From the NCBI RefSeq assembly GCF_044197065.1, contig NZ_JBIQOI010000003.1:186001-250000 (forward strand): a stretch of DNA of 64,000 nucleotides, read 5' to 3'. A program made the position numbers and the translations under genes. This DNA is from Kluyvera ascorbata_C (GTDB lineage: Bacteria; Pseudomonadota; Gammaproteobacteria; Enterobacterales; Enterobacteriaceae). This document shows, piece by piece, positions 24,845-33,738 of the stretch; within the stretch, counting starts at the first letter, position 1, and the number at the start of each line of letters is the position of its first letter. The notes beneath the pieces are model-generated. The model ran no database searches and had not been told where the DNA came from. It worked only from the letters and a program-made list of their open reading frames with translations.

Positions 24845-26104
24845 ATGAACATTCAGTTTATGAATGTTGCTGTGACGCTGATTGAGCAGCGCGTTACGCC
24901 TTTCGCCAATCTTCTGACCCGTAGCCAACACATCACCGCCATGCGCGACAGCTTTGCGCTGGCCATGCCATTCGTCATTGTTGGCAGCCTGATGGTGCCG
25001 CTGATCTTTCCGCCATTTGCTATCAACGGCGCGTGGTATCTGGCTATTCGGCCCATGCTGTTGCCTACTTTTGAGCTGACGATTGGCCTGATTGCGCTGA
25101 TCATCGCTTTCGGTGCGAGCGCCAGCTTAGGCAAGCAGTACCAACTACCCGAACGGCTTTCCGGGCTGACGGGTTGCCTGGCATTTCTGGTGTTCATCGG
25201 CTTTAAGGAAAATGCGGGTAGTAACCTCTTCCTGGGCGGAATGGGAATATTTAGCGCTTTGATTTCAAGCTTTTACTCTGTTGAAGTGATCCGGTTCTTC
25301 TATCGGAAAAGCTGGTGTATTCGCCTGCCCGACGAGGTGCCGATCATGACCCGCAACGGCTTTCAGCTGCTGGTGCCGCTGCTGGTGATCATGCTTTCTA
25401 TTACGGCGATGAATGCTGGGCTAAAGCTCAATACCGGGATGATTTTACCGGAGCTTATCAGTGAAGCATTGCGACCGCTTATCATCGCCTCTGATACGCT
25501 AACCGCGCTACTCATCTCCTTACTTATCTGTAACTTATTGTGGTTTGTTGGTATTCATGGCGCGCTGATTATCACCGGCATCATGAACCCGTTCTGGATG
25601 ACCTACCTGTTTGAAAACCAGCAGGCACTGGTGAACGGCATCACGCCGCTACCGCATATTTATCTGCAAGGATTCTGGGATTTCTATCTGCTAATTGGGG
25701 GTATCGGTTCCACGCTGCCGCTGGTCTTTATGGCGCTTCGCAGTCGCTCCCGTCAGCTAAAAAGCGTGGGCAAAATTGGCCTTATTCCTTCCCTCTTTAA
25801 CATCAATGAGCCGATACTTTTTGGTTTCCCGATAATACTTAACCCACTATTTTTAATCCCTTTTATCGGCGTTCCGATGATTAACGCCTGCATTGCATGG
25901 TATCTGACGCACCTCGGCGTACTCGATCGCGCCGTGGCGATGTTGCCGTGGTCCATGCCCGCACCGCTGGGCGCCGCCTGGTCAGCAAACGGCAGCTGGA
26001 AAAATATGTTTATGTGCTTGTTCGCCTTCTTTAACGCCTGGATGATCTACCGCCCCTTCTTCAAGGTCTACGAGCGGCAACTCACGGATTCTGAAATCCG
26101 CTAA
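24845..26104 (+). CDS. Second PTS lactose-family IIC permease, without own IIA/IIB
   Basis: A 419-residue IIC from the ATG at 24845 (MNIQFMNVAVTLIEQRVTPF); an earlier in-frame ATG at 24809 has no good ribosome-binding site. It keeps IHGALIITGIMNPFWMTYL and INEPILFGFPIILNP, so it is probably functional, but is clearly more diverged than the IIC at 23018. It is transcribed divergently from the IIB-IIC-IIA operon across a shared LacI operator and ends at a strong terminator. It probably borrows IIA and IIB and widens the substrate range, for example to a different chain length. Confidence 0.87.
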   Translation: MNIQFMNVAVTLIEQRVTPFANLLTRSQHITAMRDSFALAMPFVIVGSLMVPLIFPPFAINGAWYLAIRPMLLPTFELTIGLIALIIAFGASASLGKQYQLPERLSGLTGCLAFLVFIGFKENAGSNLFLGGMGIFSALISSFYSVEVIRFFYRKSWCIRLPDEVPIMTRNGFQLLVPLLVIMLSITAMNAGLKLNTGMILPELISEALRPLIIASDTLTALLISLLICNLLWFVGIHGALIITGIMNPFWMTYLFENQQALVNGITPLPHIYLQGFWDFYLLIGGIGSTLPLVFMALRSRSRQLKSVGKIGLIPSLFNINEPILFGFPIILNPLFLIPFIGVPMINACIAWYLTHLGVLDRAVAMLPWSMPAPLGAAWSANGSWKNMFMCLFAFFNAWMIYRPFFKVYERQLTDSEIR

Positions 26105-26130
26105 TCGATCGCCTTCACAGTTTATTCTTC

Positions 26131-26159
26131 GCCAGCGCCGTTCAGACGCTGGCTTTTTT
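26131..26159 (+). terminator. Intrinsic terminator after the second IIC
   Basis: A perfect 7-bp stem (GCCAGCG with CGCTGGC) with a 9-base loop is followed by six T. It ends the second IIC transcript before the porin promoter. Confidence 0.85.
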
Positions 26160-26238
26160 ATTCTCTAAAAGCCAAAAGCCGATCCAGATCACGCTTTCAT
26201 ACGAACAATCTTCGGATCTGTGATTTGATCCGGCAATT

Positions 26239-26256
26239 ATGGAAAGCGCTTTCCAT
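26239..26256. promoter_or_regulatory. LacI-type operator before the porin-GH5-GH1 genes
   Basis: The palindrome ATGGAAAGCGCTTTCCAT (18 bp, perfect) lies about 95 bases before the porin start. Its 14-bp core equals the site at 24727-24740, linking the porin and hydrolase genes to the PTS regulator. Confidence 0.8.
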
Positions 26257-26350
26257 GCATGGATGTACATTTCCATTTTTGATCCGTAAATTTCCCATCG
26301 CATTAACAAAAGCGCTATTGCGTACAAAAAATAAAAGGGAAAAAAGAAAG

Positions 26351-27685
26351 ATGAAACAACTTAACCGATTGATACCTCTGGCTCTATTCGTCAGCACCGC
26401 CACAAGCGGCCTGGCCTATGCAGAAAAATATGACTTCCAGCTGCACGGCTACATGCGCTCAGGGATCCTCGCGAACTCAGACGGAAACCGCGCGGACTCC
26501 GTGGGGCTGATGCCGGATGGCAAATGGCGTCTGGGCAACGAAGAAGACACCAAAATAGAGTTGATCCCGACAGTCACGCTGAAATCCGACTCAGGTGCGG
26601 TGGCAAAAATTCAGGCCAACATCACCCATCAGAGCAAATGTACCTCTGACTGGAACTGCCAGGACGATGACGGCCACGACGTGCAGTTCCGCGAAGGATA
26701 TGCCGAACTCACCAACCTCGACTTCGCCCCGGACATCACCTTCTGGGGCGGTAAGCGTTACAGCAGCTCCAACACCTCCAGCCATCAGTTTGACTGGGAG
26801 TACATTCAGTACAACGGCACCGGCGGCGGTTTCGATAATATGGATCTGGGCTTTGCCCGCTTTGACGCCGGGGTTTACGCCTTCTCGCCAACCGATGAAA
26901 CCAAGGCCTATCCGGTCGACAAAGGCGATCAGGGTTACCCGGACGACTACTCGCTCAATCTGTGGTTTAAAAAGATTGCCGGCAGCGGGCTGGATCTGGA
27001 GCTTATCGGCCACCGGATGAACCGCAACGAAAATCACCCAACCTCTGCTGAGAAAGGCTATGGCGTAACCGGCGTCTATAACTTTGATGGTTTCTGGGGC
27101 CTGACCGGCGGTTATTCCAAACTGGTGATGCAGTACGGTCGCGGCCTGGCGGCAGGTGACTCACTGGGTAAAAACGGCTGGGGTTGGGCAAACCTCGAAG
27201 ACACGCAATCCTGGCGTATTGTGCTCGACAGTCTCGCCTCAATGGGCGACGTGGAGGTCTCAACCTTCGCCTACCTGCAAAAAGACAAAAATTACCGTTG
27301 GTGGAGCAACGACGACAGCGGCTGGGGACGCACCAGTTGGGTTGCCGGTATCCGCCCTTATCACCAGATCACCAAAAACTTCGCCATGCAATATGAGCTG
27401 GGTTACGAGTACCTCGACGATGACAACTACAAAGGCGTGAACGGCAAAGGGAAAGGCGGCCTGACGAAAGTCACTGTCGCGCCAACGTTGACCTTCGATT
27501 CCGGCTTCTGGAGCCGCCCACAGCTGCGCTTCTTTGTGACCTATGCCAAATGGGATAAAGGCGTCTCGGATGCTCTCGACGGCAACTACAACTGGAGCAC
27601 CAACACCATCGATGCCGGTGGCTACAGCCGCAGCGGTAGCACCGATACCGTTAACTTTGGCGTACAGGCAGAAGTCTGGTTCTAA
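26351..27685 (+). CDS. LamB-type carbohydrate porin (first PTS locus)
   Basis: A 444-residue outer-membrane porin of the maltoporin family. The ATG at 26351 is chosen for the signal peptide (LIPLALFVSTATSGLAYA); the frame upstream to 26225 crosses the operator. The mature start EKYDFQLHGYMRSG, FREGYAELTNLDF, WGGKRY and the C-terminal VNFGVQAEVWF (last residue Phe) are as in LamB. Two Cys near residue 100 (KCTSDWNC) match the LamB loop disulfide. It should admit oligosaccharides made by the secreted GH5, whose gene starts 11 bases later. Confidence 0.88.
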   Translation: MKQLNRLIPLALFVSTATSGLAYAEKYDFQLHGYMRSGILANSDGNRADSVGLMPDGKWRLGNEEDTKIELIPTVTLKSDSGAVAKIQANITHQSKCTSDWNCQDDDGHDVQFREGYAELTNLDFAPDITFWGGKRYSSSNTSSHQFDWEYIQYNGTGGGFDNMDLGFARFDAGVYAFSPTDETKAYPVDKGDQGYPDDYSLNLWFKKIAGSGLDLELIGHRMNRNENHPTSAEKGYGVTGVYNFDGFWGLTGGYSKLVMQYGRGLAAGDSLGKNGWGWANLEDTQSWRIVLDSLASMGDVEVSTFAYLQKDKNYRWWSNDDSGWGRTSWVAGIRPYHQITKNFAMQYELGYEYLDDDNYKGVNGKGKGGLTKVTVAPTLTFDSGFWSRPQLRFFVTYAKWDKGVSDALDGNYNWSTNTIDAGGYSRSGSTDTVNFGVQAEVWF

Positions 27686-27696
27686 GGAGAGACGCA

Positions 27697-29889
27697 ATGA
27701 AACAGCCCGTAAAAAAATCCTTGCTGATAGCCATGCTGGCCGCCTTGACCAGCGCTGGCGCGATGGCGGCAGCACCGTCGCACTTTGACCACTTCATCAC
27801 CCGCCAGGGCGCACAGTTGATGGACGGCAAGCAGGAATTCCGCTTCGCAGGGATCCACGCACCAGAGTTGCACCGTATTGAAAACGACGCCCGCGGCGTC
27901 TGTAAAGCCGACCCGCGCGGCTGGGGTCAGTACTTTAAGTGGCCAACTCCGGAAGAGCAGGAGAACTGGATTAAAGCCATCGTGCAGACAGGGGCAAAAG
28001 CCCAGCGCGTCTATGTGCTCTCAGTGCAGCAGGAGAACGACGAAGCCTGCGAGCGCGAAACGCATATTCTGGCACCCGCCACGGCGGACGGTATGCCACG
28101 TCTGAATGAAAAAGCCATGGTGGTGTACGACAACATGATTGCCGAAGCCGATAAACAAGGCCTGCGCTTGATCCTGCCGTTTATCGATCACTGGTGGTGG
28201 TGGGGTGGACGCGAGCAGTTAGCCGCCTTCTACCATGAAAAACCAGAAGATTTTTACCGGACCGACAGTAAAACCTATCAGGCTTATCTTGATGTGATTC
28301 GCCAGGTGATCACCCGAACCAACACCATAACCGGGCGCACCTACGCGGATGAGAAAGCCATTATGGCCTGGGAGACGGGTAACGAACTGGAAGACACCAA
28401 CGCGGCATTCCTGAAGCAGACGGCGGCATGGATTAAAAAACTCGCGCCACATCAGTTGGTTGTGGATGGTACCTATAAGAAAATCAACGCCTTCTCCGTG
28501 AACGATCCTAACGTTGATATCGTCAGCAACCACTACTACACCAATGCGGGAAACAATCATCCGGATCAGGTGAAGAAGGATCTGGAAGCCATCGGCGGGA
28601 AGAAAGTGTACCTGGTGGGCGAGTTTGGTCTGCTTGATAGCAAAGACCTGAACAACATCATGCAGTCGATAGTCCATACCGAGGTTAACGGCGCAAAAGC
28701 GGCTGGCGGGTTTATCTGGGGCTTCCGCGGTCATCGACACGACGGTGGTTTCTACTGGCATAAAGAGTACACCGGACACTATAGCTACCATCTTCCGGGC
28801 TTCCCGGAAGGCGATGCTAACCAGGAAACCAACGTCGTCGACCTGGTGCGTACCGCCGCCGCTCAAATGACAGGGCAGGAAAAAATGGCACCGCTGCCCA
28901 AACCCGAAGCGCCAAAACTGCGCGAGAGCCATTCTCCCTTCGCCATTAACTGGATGGGGGCCGCCGTTGGCCGCAGCTATGACGTAGAACGCGCGGAGTC
29001 GAAAGACGGTCCGTGGAAAGTCGTAGGGAAAAACATCTCCGATGGCGTACAGGAGTGGGATCCACAGTCCATGGACCTCTTCCGCGACGACTACGCATCG
29101 CTCACGCTGGGCAAAACCTATTACTACCGGGTGATTGCGAAAAATGAATCCGGGCAGTCTGCACCATCCAACGTTATCAGCGTCACCCATATGCAGAAAA
29201 ACCAGGCACCGGTCATTACGCTTGAGAAGAAAGTGAGTACCACGCAAAACCGCGGCCTGAGCCTCAACGCCACGTGGCAGGACGACAATCTGCCGTCACG
29301 TCAGGTGAGTGAAAAGTGGACCAGCACAGGGAAAAAACAGGCGCACTTCTGCGATGCCGATAAGGCCTCCACTCGCGCCTGGTTCCCTACTCCGGGAACC
29401 TATCAGCTGACGTTTACCGCCGACGACGGCCTGCTGAAAAGCAGCAAAACGATAACGGTGAACGTGACCGAGGCGACGGCCAAAGCGCCCGACGACTTCT
29501 GCCGCTTTGAAAGTCCGCTGCTGGACCTGAAGCAAAGCCAGAAAACGGTGATCAAGAGCGCGGAAAACGAACTGGCAACCGGCGAAGATGGCTTCCTCGG
29601 TCCGTTTGCCAATGATGGCGATAAAGTGAGCTGGCAGGTTGCCGCACCGTGGGACGGCAACTATCTGCTGCACCTCGATTTCAACGCTAAATGGGGCGGC
29701 AAGAAGAACTCGGTGCAGGTGAACAGCGATAAGCCGATTCAAATTGAGTTTCCGCAAACTGATGAACAAGGCCAGCGGATGACCCTTCCTGTGCATCTCA
29801 AGCAGGGTGAAAACACCATCAGCTTAGGGAAATACGCCGGTGACTGGGGCTATATCTTTATCAAATCCATTCAGGTGAATGCAGAGTAG
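27697..29889 (+). CDS. Secreted GH5-type beta-mannanase with C-terminal modules
   Basis: A 730-residue protein with a Sec signal peptide (SLLIAMLAALTSAGAMAAA) and no lipobox. Residues of about 30-390 form a GH5-like barrel close to mannan endo-1,4-beta-mannosidases: acid/base Glu230 in WETGNE and nucleophile Glu309 in LVGEFG. A fibronectin-like segment (LTLGKTYYYRVIAKNESGQSA) follows at about 420-510, then two beta-sandwich regions, the last resembling a carbohydrate-binding module (DGNYLLHLDFNAKWGG). It would cut mannan or a related beta-glycan in the periplasm or outside. It sits between the LamB-type porin and the GH1 gene. Mannan is the best guess; cellulose-like substrates remain possible. 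Confidence 0.75.
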   Translation: MKQPVKKSLLIAMLAALTSAGAMAAAPSHFDHFITRQGAQLMDGKQEFRFAGIHAPELHRIENDARGVCKADPRGWGQYFKWPTPEEQENWIKAIVQTGAKAQRVYVLSVQQENDEACERETHILAPATADGMPRLNEKAMVVYDNMIAEADKQGLRLILPFIDHWWWWGGREQLAAFYHEKPEDFYRTDSKTYQAYLDVIRQVITRTNTITGRTYADEKAIMAWETGNELEDTNAAFLKQTAAWIKKLAPHQLVVDGTYKKINAFSVNDPNVDIVSNHYYTNAGNNHPDQVKKDLEAIGGKKVYLVGEFGLLDSKDLNNIMQSIVHTEVNGAKAAGGFIWGFRGHRHDGGFYWHKEYTGHYSYHLPGFPEGDANQETNVVDLVRTAAAQMTGQEKMAPLPKPEAPKLRESHSPFAINWMGAAVGRSYDVERAESKDGPWKVVGKNISDGVQEWDPQSMDLFRDDYASLTLGKTYYYRVIAKNESGQSAPSNVISVTHMQKNQAPVITLEKKVSTTQNRGLSLNATWQDDNLPSRQVSEKWTSTGKKQAHFCDADKASTRAWFPTPGTYQLTFTADDGLLKSSKTITVNVTEATAKAPDDFCRFESPLLDLKQSQKTVIKSAENELATGEDGFLGPFANDGDKVSWQVAAPWDGNYLLHLDFNAKWGGKKNSVQVNSDKPIQIEFPQTDEQGQRMTLPVHLKQGENTISLGKYAGDWGYIFIKSIQVNAE

Positions 29890-29895
29890 TAATTT

Positions 29896-29923
29896 GCTGC
29901 GCCGATAGCGGCGCAGCTTTTTT
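29896..29923 (+). terminator. Intrinsic terminator between GH5 and GH1
   Basis: An 8-bp stem (GCTGCGCC with GGCGCAGC) is followed by six T directly after the GH5 stop. It should lower GH1 expression relative to the porin and GH5, unless read through. Confidence 0.8.
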
Positions 29924-29945
29924 GTGTTTTTATTCAGGAGGTTAA

Positions 29946-31343
29946 ATGACCACATACGCGTTTCCGAACCACTTTTTCTGGGGCGCTGCTGCCTCTGGCC
30001 CACAAACCGAAGGCGCAGAGGGTAAGCCTCATCGCTCCATCTGGGACAGCTGGCACGCCGCACAGCCGGAGCGCTTTTTCCAGGGAATAGGACCCGAGAC
30101 GGTCTGTAACACGCTGCATCGCTACAAAGAAGATGTGGCGCTGATGAAGCGCATCGGCTTCAACTCATTCCGCACCTCAATTCAGTGGTCACGACTGATA
30201 GATGACCTGGAAACCGGCGAACCGAACGCCGACGCCGTGCGTTTCTATAACGACTACTTCGACGAAATGATAGCGAACGGCATCGAACCGATGGTCAACC
30301 TCTACCATTTTGATATGCCAGAAGAACTGCAAAACCGCTACGGCGGCTTCGAGTCAAAGCACGTCACCGACCTGTTTGCCCGCTTTGCCGCCACCGCGTT
30401 CCGCCTGTTTGGCCATAAAATCAAATACTGGATCACCTTCAACGAACCGATTGTACCGGTAGAAGGCGGCTACCTGTACGACTTCCACTATCCGTGTAAA
30501 AAAGACGGCAAACTGGCCGCACAGGTGGCGTTTAATATCATGCTGGCGCACGCCAAAGCGGTGGAGTGCTACCGCCAGCAGCAGTTGGCAGGCGAGATTG
30601 GCGTCGTGCTCAACCTGACGCCGTCCTACACCCGCAACAACTCGCCGGAAGATAAAAAAGCGGCGTGGTATGCCGACCTGTTATTTAACCGCAGCTTCCT
30701 CGACCCGCTGGTGAAGCACCAGTTCCCCAAAGAGCTGTGCGAGCTGCTGGCGCTGCATAACTGCCTGCCGGAAACCACCAAACAGGAAGTGTCGTTGATT
30801 ACCGACTCGCGGATCGACTTCCTCGGCGTGAACTACTACGTGCCGCGTCGCGTACAGGCGCGTGAAACGCCATACACCCTCGACTATTTCTCACCGGAGT
30901 ACTACTTCGAAAACTACGTTGACCCGAACGGCCGCTTTAATCCGTACCGCGATAACAACGAAATTCATCCGCAGGCTATCTACGATATTGCCGTCAACAT
31001 CCGCGACAATTACGGCAATATTAAGTGGTATCTCGCCGAAATCGGCATCGCCATGGATTTGCAATCCGAAGGCCCGGTACAGGCAGATGGCGTGATTGAA
31101 GATGGTTTTCGTATTGGCCTGATGGAGGAACATCTGGTGCAGCTCCATCGCGCCATCGCCGACGGCGCGAACTGCTTCGGCGTGCACCAGTGGACGTTTA
31201 TCGACAACTGGTCGTGGCTCAACTCGTTTAAGCGCCGCTACGGTTTTTACCGTCTCGATCTTGAAACGGGCGAGCGGCAGATTAAGCGCAACGGGCTGTG
31301 GTTTAAGGCGTTAGCGGAGAGTAACCAGTTTAGCGTGGAATGA
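29946..31343 (+). CDS. GH1 6-phospho-beta-glycosidase
   Basis: A 465-residue cytoplasmic glycoside hydrolase of family 1. FFWGAAASGPQTEGA, the acid/base Glu167 in TFNEP, and RYGFYRLDLETGERQIKRNG near the C-terminus are family marks, the last fitting enzymes that act on 6-phosphorylated sugars. The nucleophile is Glu365 but in EIG, where almost all relatives have ENG. A GAGG-type ribosome-binding site lies just before the ATG. As the partner of the PTS it should split phosphorylated disaccharides (cellobiose-P or mannobiose-P) into a free hexose and hexose-6-P. Confidence 0.85.
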   Translation: MTTYAFPNHFFWGAAASGPQTEGAEGKPHRSIWDSWHAAQPERFFQGIGPETVCNTLHRYKEDVALMKRIGFNSFRTSIQWSRLIDDLETGEPNADAVRFYNDYFDEMIANGIEPMVNLYHFDMPEELQNRYGGFESKHVTDLFARFAATAFRLFGHKIKYWITFNEPIVPVEGGYLYDFHYPCKKDGKLAAQVAFNIMLAHAKAVECYRQQQLAGEIGVVLNLTPSYTRNNSPEDKKAAWYADLLFNRSFLDPLVKHQFPKELCELLALHNCLPETTKQEVSLITDSRIDFLGVNYYVPRRVQARETPYTLDYFSPEYYFENYVDPNGRFNPYRDNNEIHPQAIYDIAVNIRDNYGNIKWYLAEIGIAMDLQSEGPVQADGVIEDGFRIGLMEEHLVQLHRAIADGANCFGVHQWTFIDNWSWLNSFKRRYGFYRLDLETGERQIKRNGLWFKALAESNQFSVE

Positions 31344-31349
31344 TATCTT

Positions 31350-31421
31350 CCCGGCGTCGCTGCGCTCGGCCGGGCTACGTTTGTGCCACCATGTAGCCCG
31401 GCCGAGCAACGCGACGCCGGG
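31350..31421. repeat. Large inverted repeat between convergent genes
   Basis: Two arms of about 29 bases (CCCGGCGTCGCTGCGCTCGG and its near complement) face each other around CGTTTGTGCCACCATG. The element fills the gap between the GH1 and TetR genes and could end transcription from both sides. Related units occur near 2520 and 58940. Confidence 0.7.
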
Positions 31422-31423
31422 AC

Positions 31424-32074
31424 CTACACCGGGCCAATCCCCTGCTGGATCACCGCCAATACGTTATTGGTGATGACCTCCGGCGTCAGCATCGCCAGCC
31501 GCTCGTCGTTACGCATGCGGGAAAAAGGCACCAGCACCAGGCTTAACAGCGTGGTGAACAGCAACTCCGCGCTCAGGTGCGGGTTGATTTTCCCCTCGGC
31601 CTGCCAGCGCTTCACCATCGCCAGCGTGGCGTGATATTTGTCGTCGCCAAAGCGGGCGTGCAGATGCTGGCGCAGCACCGGCATTTCACCAATCACTTCC
31701 TGCATCCACAGCGGGGCAAACCATTCGTGCTCGGCGGCAATCGCCGACAGGGTTTTCACCATCGCGGTCAGCGCTTTTACCGGCTCGTCAGGATAATCAC
31801 CAAACACGCCGCTTATCTGCGCGCGCAGCGGCAGAAAACGCTCTTCAATCATCACATCGAGCAGTTGCTCACGCGAATTAAAGTAGTAGTGCAGCATCGC
31901 TGGCGTCACCCCGGCTTCACGGGCGATGGCGTTCAGCGACGTGCGCGCAATCCCCTGCTGGGAAAAGAGCCGCAGGGCGATGCCAATCAGTTGTTCACGC
32001 TTGGCCGCATCGGGCTTGCTACCACGCGGGCGGCCGGGCTTGCGCGGTTCGAGATGGTCTTTTTGTGCTGACAT
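31424..32074 (-). CDS. TetR-family repressor of the divergent DHA2 exporter
   Basis: A 216-residue regulator from the ATG at 32074; the frame runs further to 32110, but no better start exists there. A basic tail (RKPGRPRGSKPDAAKREQ) precedes the helix-turn-helix (TSLNAIAREAGVTPAMLHYYF). The C-terminal ligand domain is not assignable to a known drug. It diverges from the DHA2 exporter gene across 76 bases that hold an 8-bp inverted repeat, so it probably controls that gene and itself. Confidence 0.85.
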   Translation of the reverse strand: MSAQKDHLEPRKPGRPRGSKPDAAKREQLIGIALRLFSQQGIARTSLNAIAREAGVTPAMLHYYFNSREQLLDVMIEERFLPLRAQISGVFGDYPDEPVKALTAMVKTLSAIAAEHEWFAPLWMQEVIGEMPVLRQHLHARFGDDKYHATLAMVKRWQAEGKINPHLSAELLFTTLLSLVLVPFSRMRNDERLAMLTPEVITNNVLAVIQQGIGPV

Positions 32075-32115
32075 AGAAACAGGATCTCTTGACCTCTGAA
32101 TGATCTTCAATAAAT

Positions 32116-32137
32116 ATTAATTATGCATTTAATTAAT
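32116..32137. promoter_or_regulatory. Candidate TetR operator
   Basis: A perfect 8-bp inverted repeat ATTAATTA / TAATTAAT with a 6-base spacer lies in the gap between the divergent TetR and DHA2 genes, where a self-regulated repressor would bind. Confidence 0.55.
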
Positions 32138-32150
32138 TTCAAGTGAGAAC

Positions 32151-33668
32151 ATGATGGCATCCGAAACGACGACGAATGCGCAGCCGCCCCAACAGGCGGG
32201 TGTCACCTCAGTCCGTCTGCTGTTCAGCGCACTCCTGCTGGTGATGCTGCTCTCCGCGCTCGACCAGACGATAGTCTCCACCGCGCTGCCGACCATTGTC
32301 GGCGAGCTGGGCGGACTCGACAAGCTTTCTTGGGTGGTGACGGCCTATATCCTCACCTCCACCATTGTGGTGCCGCTGTACGGTAAGTTCGGCGACCTGT
32401 TTGGCCGCAAGCGGGTGCTGCAAATCTCGATTCTGCTGTTCCTCGCGGGCTCGGCGCTGTGCGGGCTGGCGCAGAACATGACGCAGCTGGTGCTGATGCG
32501 CGCCCTTCAGGGGCTCGGCGGCGGTGGGTTGATGGTTATCAGCATGGCGGCGGTAGCCGACGTGATCCCGCCTGCCGAACGCGGGCGCTATCAGGGGCTT
32601 TTCGGCGGCGTGTTTGGTCTGGCGACGGTCATCGGGCCGCTTATCGGCGGCTTTATCGTGCAGCATGCTTCCTGGCGCTGGATCTTCTACATCAACCTGC
32701 CGCTGGGGCTGTTCGCGCTGTTTGTTATTGGCGCGGTATTCCACTCCAGCAACAAACGCAGCCAGCACCAGATTGACTGGCTGGGGGCGATTTACCTGAC
32801 CATGGCGCTGGTGTGCATCATCCTGTTCACCACCGAAGGCGGCACGGTGCGCGAGTGGAGCGACCCGCAGCTGTGGTGCATTCTGGCCTTTGGCCTGATT
32901 GGTATCGCCGGGTTTATCTATGAAGAGCGGCTGGCGTTTGAGCCGATCATTCCGCTCTCGCTGTTCCGCAACCGCAGCTTCCTGCTGTGCAGCCTGATTG
33001 GTTTTATCATCGGTATGTCGCTGTTCGGTTCGGTGACCTTCCTGCCGCTGTATCTGCAGGTGGTGAAAAATGCCACGCCGACGGAGGCCGGGCTCCAGCT
33101 GATCCCGCTGATGGGCGGGCTGCTGCTCACCTCGATTATCAGCGGCCGCGCCATTAGCCGCACCGGGAAATACCGCATTTACCCGATCATCGGGACGCTG
33201 ATGGGCTTTATCGGCATGGTGCTGCTGACGCGCATTACCATTACCTCGCCAACCTGGCAGCTGTATCTGTTTACCGGCGTGCTGGGAATGGGCCTGGGGA
33301 TGGTGATGCAGGTGCTGGTGCTGGCGGTGCAAAACACCGTGGCGGCGAACCTTTACGGCGTGGCGACTTCCGGGGTGACGCTATTCCGCTCCATTGGTGG
33401 CTCCATCGGCGTGGCGCTGTTTGGCGCGGTGTTTACCTCAGTGCTGCAATCACGGCTGACCAGCCTGTTACCGGAAGGGGCGGCTATTCCACCGGGGATG
33501 AACCCGGTGTCGATTCACCAGTTGCCCGAGGCGATTCGCAGCGATTATCTCAGCGCCTTTGGCTCGGCGATTCACGCGGCGTTTATTATGGCGGCCTGCA
33601 TTATGGTGGTGGCGTTCCTGCTATCGTGGTGGCTGAAAGAGGCGCCGCTGAAAACCCGGCACGCGTAA
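32151..33668 (+). CDS. DHA2-family (14-TM) MFS drug exporter
   Basis: A 505-residue inner-membrane exporter. LDQTIVSTALPTIVGELGG (motif D1), the YGKFGDLFGRKRVL loop (motif A) and ARALQGLGGGG-like motif B are the signatures of the EmrB/QacA group, as is the length with about 14 membrane helices. It should expel drugs or organic compounds by proton exchange. No membrane-fusion partner (EmrA) is adjacent. A start at 32151 or 32154 is equally possible. It is divergent from its likely TetR repressor. Confidence 0.9.
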   Translation: MMASETTTNAQPPQQAGVTSVRLLFSALLLVMLLSALDQTIVSTALPTIVGELGGLDKLSWVVTAYILTSTIVVPLYGKFGDLFGRKRVLQISILLFLAGSALCGLAQNMTQLVLMRALQGLGGGGLMVISMAAVADVIPPAERGRYQGLFGGVFGLATVIGPLIGGFIVQHASWRWIFYINLPLGLFALFVIGAVFHSSNKRSQHQIDWLGAIYLTMALVCIILFTTEGGTVREWSDPQLWCILAFGLIGIAGFIYEERLAFEPIIPLSLFRNRSFLLCSLIGFIIGMSLFGSVTFLPLYLQVVKNATPTEAGLQLIPLMGGLLLTSIISGRAISRTGKYRIYPIIGTLMGFIGMVLLTRITITSPTWQLYLFTGVLGMGLGMVMQVLVLAVQNTVAANLYGVATSGVTLFRSIGGSIGVALFGAVFTSVLQSRLTSLLPEGAAIPPGMNPVSIHQLPEAIRSDYLSAFGSAIHAAFIMAACIMVVAFLLSWWLKEAPLKTRHA

Positions 33669-33678
33669 AACAGCGCTA

Positions 33679-33734
33679 TGCCTTATCCGGCCTACAGATT
33701 GGCGTAGGCCGGATAAGCGCAGCGCCATCCGGCA
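33679..33734. repeat. REP/BIME element
   Basis: Two facing enteric REP units (CCTTATCCGGCCTAC and GTAGGCCGGATAAG) lie between the convergent exporter and GNAT genes. Confidence 0.85.
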
Positions 33735-33738
33735 ACCC

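Noticed and set aside
26225..26350. N-terminal extension of the porin frame
   Set aside because: It runs across the LacI operator and leader; the signal peptide starts at 26351.
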